A DNA stretch of 8,969 bases from Burkholderiaceae bacterium. Its GTDB lineage: Bacteria > Pseudomonadota > Gammaproteobacteria > Burkholderiales > Burkholderiaceae. The notes under the pieces are model-generated. The model was given only the letters and a program-made list of their open reading frames with translations, did not search any database and was not told where the DNA came from. This document shows, one piece after another, positions 6,662 to 8,969 of the stretch. The DNA is taken from the NCBI GenBank assembly GCA_023253905.1, contig JALREG010000151.1, forward strand, positions 1-8,969, in the 5' to 3' direction. The number at the start of each line of letters is the position of its first letter. Positions within the stretch are counted from its first letter, which is position 1. The translations under genes were made by a program, and so were the position numbers.

Positions 6662-7261
6662 TCAGTGCGAATCGGGGGTTCCGCCCGACTTCGAGCGAGC
6701 GGCATGAGGGGACACCATGAGCCGGTCGATCAGCGCGATGGCAATCGCCGACAGCAGAAACATGCCGTGAATGATGGTTTGCCAAAGCAGAGTCTTGTCC
6801 GACAGCGTGCCAGCGGAGATGAAACTTTTAAGCAGGTGAATGGACGAAATGCCGATGATGGCTGTGGCGAGTTTCACCTTGAGCACATTGGCGTTGACGT
6901 GCGACAACCATTCGGGCTGGTCGGGGTGGTTGTCCAGCCGCAGCCGCGAAACAAAGGTTTCGTAGCCACCCACGATGACCATGATCAGCAGGTTCGAAAT
7001 CATGACCACATCGATGAGCGACAGGACGATGATCATGATCACCGTCTCTTTACTTCGCTCTGTCAGGCCCAGTCGCGCGATCGACTGGTCGAGCGCCTCG
7101 GGGTGCCAGAGCAGCTCAACCAGGTGCGCAAGCTCTTCGACAAACAGCACCACATAGACAATCTGGGTGACGATCAGCCCCAGATAGAGGGGAAGCTGCA
7201 GCCATCGGCTGGAAAAGATCAACCGCGGAATGAATCCGGGTTTGGAGTGGGGATCAGTCAC
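6662..7261 (-). CDS. UPF0114 / YqhA-like inner-membrane protein
   Basis: A 199-residue membrane protein of the UPF0114 family (TIGR00645; YqhA in E. coli), whose biochemical function is not established. Four hydrophobic segments are visible at about 21-40 (LQLPLYLGLIVTQIVYVVLF), 73-98 (within TVIMIIVLSLIDVVMISNLL), 128-148 and 157-178. Recognisable family features are the early SSRW-P-YLGL segment, SLIDVVMISNLLIMVIVGGYE and the third-segment core KVKLATAIIGISSIHLLKSFI. I chose the GTG at 7261, giving MTDPHSKPGF, because CGGAG lies six bases upstream and the family starts close to the first membrane segment. A TTG at 7318 would add 19 residues and has no Shine-Dalgarno. It is the first gene of the minus-strand series, 45 bases before fumarase. 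UPF0114 genes next to class I fumarase recur in betaproteobacteria as far as I recall, which hints at a linked role. It is not a known fumarase subunit. Confidence 0.85.
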   Translation of the reverse strand: MTDPHSKPGFIPRLIFSSRWLQLPLYLGLIVTQIVYVVLFVEELAHLVELLWHPEALDQSIARLGLTERSKETVIMIIVLSLIDVVMISNLLIMVIVGGYETFVSRLRLDNHPDQPEWLSHVNANVLKVKLATAIIGISSIHLLKSFISAGTLSDKTLLWQTIIHGMFLLSAIAIALIDRLMVSPHAARSKSGGTPDSH

Positions 7262-7528
7262 AGCACGCTCCGGGAAAACGGGCGGGAGTTTGAGGGAAGG
7301 GGCATTGCCAGCCGGCAACTGGCACTTAGCGCTTCGCGCGCGGCCGACCAGGCGTAGGGTTCCTCACGCGGGCTGAATGGTAGCGGAATTCGGGATTCCC
7401 CTTGGTCCAGGCCCGTCGGGCGATCGCTCGCCTCCGCCGTAAGCTAAGCGTAAGCCTTTCGGCCTAACCTGCGCGGCATCCTAAAAGAGGGCTGACCGTT
7501 AGCCCCTTGCGCCATCTCCGGAGACCCC
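7262..7528. promoter_or_regulatory. Divergent control region between the UPF0114-fumarase series and acs
   Basis: These 267 bases hold no credible gene and must carry the promoters for both directions. Visible elements are a six-base inverted repeat TGCCAG / CTGGCA (7306-7311, 7319-7324), a five-base inverted repeat GGAAT / ATTCC (7385-7389, 7395-7399), and direct repeats of CGTAAGC 11 bases apart at 7438-7455. I could not pick a convincing -35/-10 pair on either strand, so no promoter position is claimed. Shared control of acetate activation and fumarase through this region is an inference. Confidence 0.5.
7438..7455 (+). repeat. CGTAAGC direct repeat with 11-base phasing
   Basis: CGTAAGC occurs at 7438-7444 and again at 7449-7455, with a further TAAGC between them at 7445-7449. 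The full-length copies start 11 bases apart, about one helical turn, so a protein could contact both on the same face of the DNA. The element is 74 bases before the acs start codon. It is a candidate activator site for acs; no regulator can be named. Confidence 0.35.
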
Positions 7529-7531
7529 ATG
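7520..7531 (+). promoter_or_regulatory. Ribosome binding site and ATG of acs
   Basis: GGAG at 7520-7523 lies five bases before the ATG at 7529. The protein that follows begins [15 protein letters not shown], a normal Acs N-terminus, so the start is well supported. Confidence 0.7.
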
Positions 7532-8969
7532 AGCGCTCACATCGAGTCGATCCTGCAGGAGCATCGCGTGTTTCCCCCCGCCGAGAGCTTCGTTCGCTCG
7601 GCCACGATTTCTGGAATGCCCGCCTACCAGGCGCTCTGCAGCGAAGCGGAGGCCGACCATGCGGCCTTCTGGGCGCGCCTTGCCCGCGAGCATGTGATCT
7701 GGAAAAAGCCCTTCACGCGCTCGCTCGACGAATCTAATGCGCCGTTCTTCAAGTGGTTCGAAGACGGGGAGCTGAACGTTTCCTATAACTGCCTTGACCG
7801 CCACATGGGGACACCGGTCGAGAACAAGGTTGCGCTCATTTTTGAGGCCGATGACGGGTCGGTGTCCAACATCACCTATCGCCAGTTGCTCGACCGGGTC
7901 TGCCGATTTGCCAACGGCCTCAAAGCGCTGGGCGCGAAAAAGGGCGACCGGGCCATCATCTACATGCCGATGTCGGTCGAAGGCGTGGTGGCCATGCAGG
8001 CCTGTGCCCGACTGGGCGTTGTTCATTCGGTTGTGTTTGGTGGCTTTTCGGCCAAGAGCCTGCAGGAACGCATCCAGGATGCAGGCGCTTCCTGGGTAAT
8101 CTGCGCCGACGAACAGGTGCGCGGCGGCAAGAAAATCCCGCTTAAGCCGGCGGTCGACGAGGCGTTTTCTCTTGGCGGTTGCGAGTCAGTAAAAAAGGTG
8201 GTGGTGTATCAGCGTACGGGCGCAGCCGTTGCAATGGAATCTGGGCGCGATATCACCTGGGGAGCGGTGGAATCGGGCCAGCCCACCGTCTGCGAGCCCG
8301 AGTGGGTGGGCGCTGAGCATCCGCTCTTCATCCTCTACACCTCGGGCTCGACGGGTAAGCCCAAGGGTGTTCAGCATGCGTCGGGCGGCTACATCTTGCA
8401 TGCCGCGCTCACCATGAAATGGACCTTTGATATCAAGCCCGATGATGTCTTCTGGTGCACGGCCGATATCGGCTGGGTTACCGGCCACACCTATATCGTT
8501 TACGGCCCGCTTGCCTGCGGTGCCACAGAGATTGTGTTTGAGGGCATTCCCACGTTCCCGAACGCCGGGCGTTTCTGGGAAATGATCCAGCGTCACAAGG
8601 CAACCATCTTCTACACGGCGCCCACCGCCATCCGCTCACTCATCAAGGCTTGCAATGCCGATCCGGCCACGCATCCGCAGCGCTACGATCTCTCATCGCT
8701 ACGGTTGCTCGGGTCGGTGGGTGAGCCCATCAATCCTGAAGCCTGGATGTGGTACTACCGTAGCGTGGGAAATGAGCGTTGCCCGATCGTTGACACCTTC
8801 TGGCAAACCGAAACCGGCGGCCACATGATCACGCCGCTGCCGGGCGCCACGCCGCTGGTGCCGGGCTCGTGCACGCTGCCCTTCCCGGGCATCCAGTTCG
8901 CGGTCGTTGACGAGGTCGGCAACGACATGCCCTGGGGCAAGGGTGGCATCCTGGTGTGCAAGAAGCCCA
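7529..8969 (+). CDS. acs: Acetyl-CoA synthetase Acs, C-terminus beyond the window
   Basis: Acs makes acetyl-CoA from acetate, ATP and CoA through acetyl-AMP in the cytoplasm. The frame is open from 7529 to the window end: 480 of about 650-660 residues. Seen in order are the N-terminal ACS domain ([16 protein letters not shown] near 47-62, [19 protein letters not shown]), [15 protein letters not shown], the phosphate-binding loop [11 protein letters not shown] at 270-280, [55 protein letters not shown] near 422-439 and the following [11 protein letters not shown]. Val397 before GEP and Trp425 before QTETG match the acetate pocket pair of Salmonella Acs (Val386, Trp414) with the same 28-residue spacing. 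The hinge and the C-terminal catalytic Lys lie outside the window. It is transcribed divergently from the UPF0114-fumarase series. It is a paralogue of PrpE at the left end but distinct in motifs. Confidence 0.96.
   Translation, partial: MSAHIESILQEHRVFPPAESFVRSATISGMPAYQALCSEAEADHAAFWARLAREHVIWKKPFTRSLDESNAPFFKWFEDGELNVSYNCLDRHMGTPVENKVALIFEADDGSVSNITYRQLLDRVCRFANGLKALGAKKGDRAIIYMPMSVEGVVAMQACARLGVVHSVVFGGFSAKSLQERIQDAGASWVICADEQVRGGKKIPLKPAVDEAFSLGGCESVKKVVVYQRTGAAVAMESGRDITWGAVESGQPTVCEPEWVGAEHPLFILYTSGSTGKPKGVQHASGGYILHAALTMKWTFDIKPDDVFWCTADIGWVTGHTYIVYGPLACGATEIVFEGIPTFPNAGRFWEMIQRHKATIFYTAPTAIRSLIKACNADPATHPQRYDLSSLRLLGSVGEPINPEAWMWYYRSVGNERCPIVDTFWQTETGGHMITPLPGATPLVPGSCTLPFPGIQFAVVDEVGNDMPWGKGGILVCKKP

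Noticed and set aside
7262..7318. A TTG start at 7318 for the UPF0114 protein.
   Set aside because: It has no Shine-Dalgarno and adds a Pro-rich 19-residue tail unusual for the family, whereas the GTG at 7261 has CGGAG at good spacing.
7319..7336. A sigma-54 promoter suggested by CTGGCAC at 7319-7325.
   Set aside because: The -24-like element is good but the required GC-containing -12 element is not at the right distance; the bases there read GCTTC.
1..8969. A defence, toxin-antitoxin, biosynthetic or mobile system hidden in the window.
   Set aside because: Every stretch outside the left 145 bases is either a recognisable metabolic, transport or membrane gene or a spacer under 300 bases. 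I found no transposase, integrase, terminal repeats, nuclease or toxin-like genes.

Overview
The window reads as chromosomal DNA of a heterotrophic betaproteobacterium, most likely of the order Burkholderiales. The evidence is the protein families and their order (prpE, class I fumarase next to an UPF0114 protein, acs, type III pantothenate kinase), together with G+C of about 62% where I counted it. It is almost entirely core carbon metabolism. I see no phage module, defence system, CRISPR array, insertion sequence, tRNA or rRNA in the main body.

The exception is the left edge. Bases 1 to about 145 have a different composition (50% G+C by count). On the minus strand they encode sixteen uninterrupted Gly-X-Y triplets of collagen-like type (GYTGSQG, GFTGSQG, GYTGSRG), a style found in fibre-like proteins of marine bacteriophages. 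At about 140-148 this switches abruptly into the middle of a propionyl-CoA synthetase gene. The best explanation is a chimeric join at a contig end; a real rearrangement is possible but less likely.

Layout from left to right. (1) Collagen-like fragment, minus strand, 1-145. (2) prpE with about its first third missing, plus strand, ending at 1471. (3) A UMF1/Atg22-like MFS transporter, plus strand, 1458-2747, overlapping prpE by 14 bases. (4) Convergent to it, a minus-strand series that reads in transcription order yqhA-like UPF0114 membrane protein (7261-6662), class I fumarase (6616-5096), amidase (5088-3643), coaX (3539-2739). coaX and the transporter overlap tail to tail by 9 bases. (5) A divergent control region of about 270 bases, 7262-7528. 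(6) acs, acetyl-CoA synthetase, plus strand from 7529, cut off by the window end.

PrpE and Acs activate propionate and acetate to their CoA thioesters, and fumarase works in the TCA cycle, which takes up acetyl-CoA and the succinate left by the methylcitrate cycle. CoaX makes 4'-phosphopantothenate, the first step toward the CoA that both synthetases use. The amidase could release carboxylic acids from amides, but its substrate is unknown. This metabolic grouping is inference from gene content. The window does not contain a convincing undescribed system; the items most worth checking are the chimeric left edge, the competing hairpins after the amidase gene and an 11-base-phased repeat in the acs upstream region.
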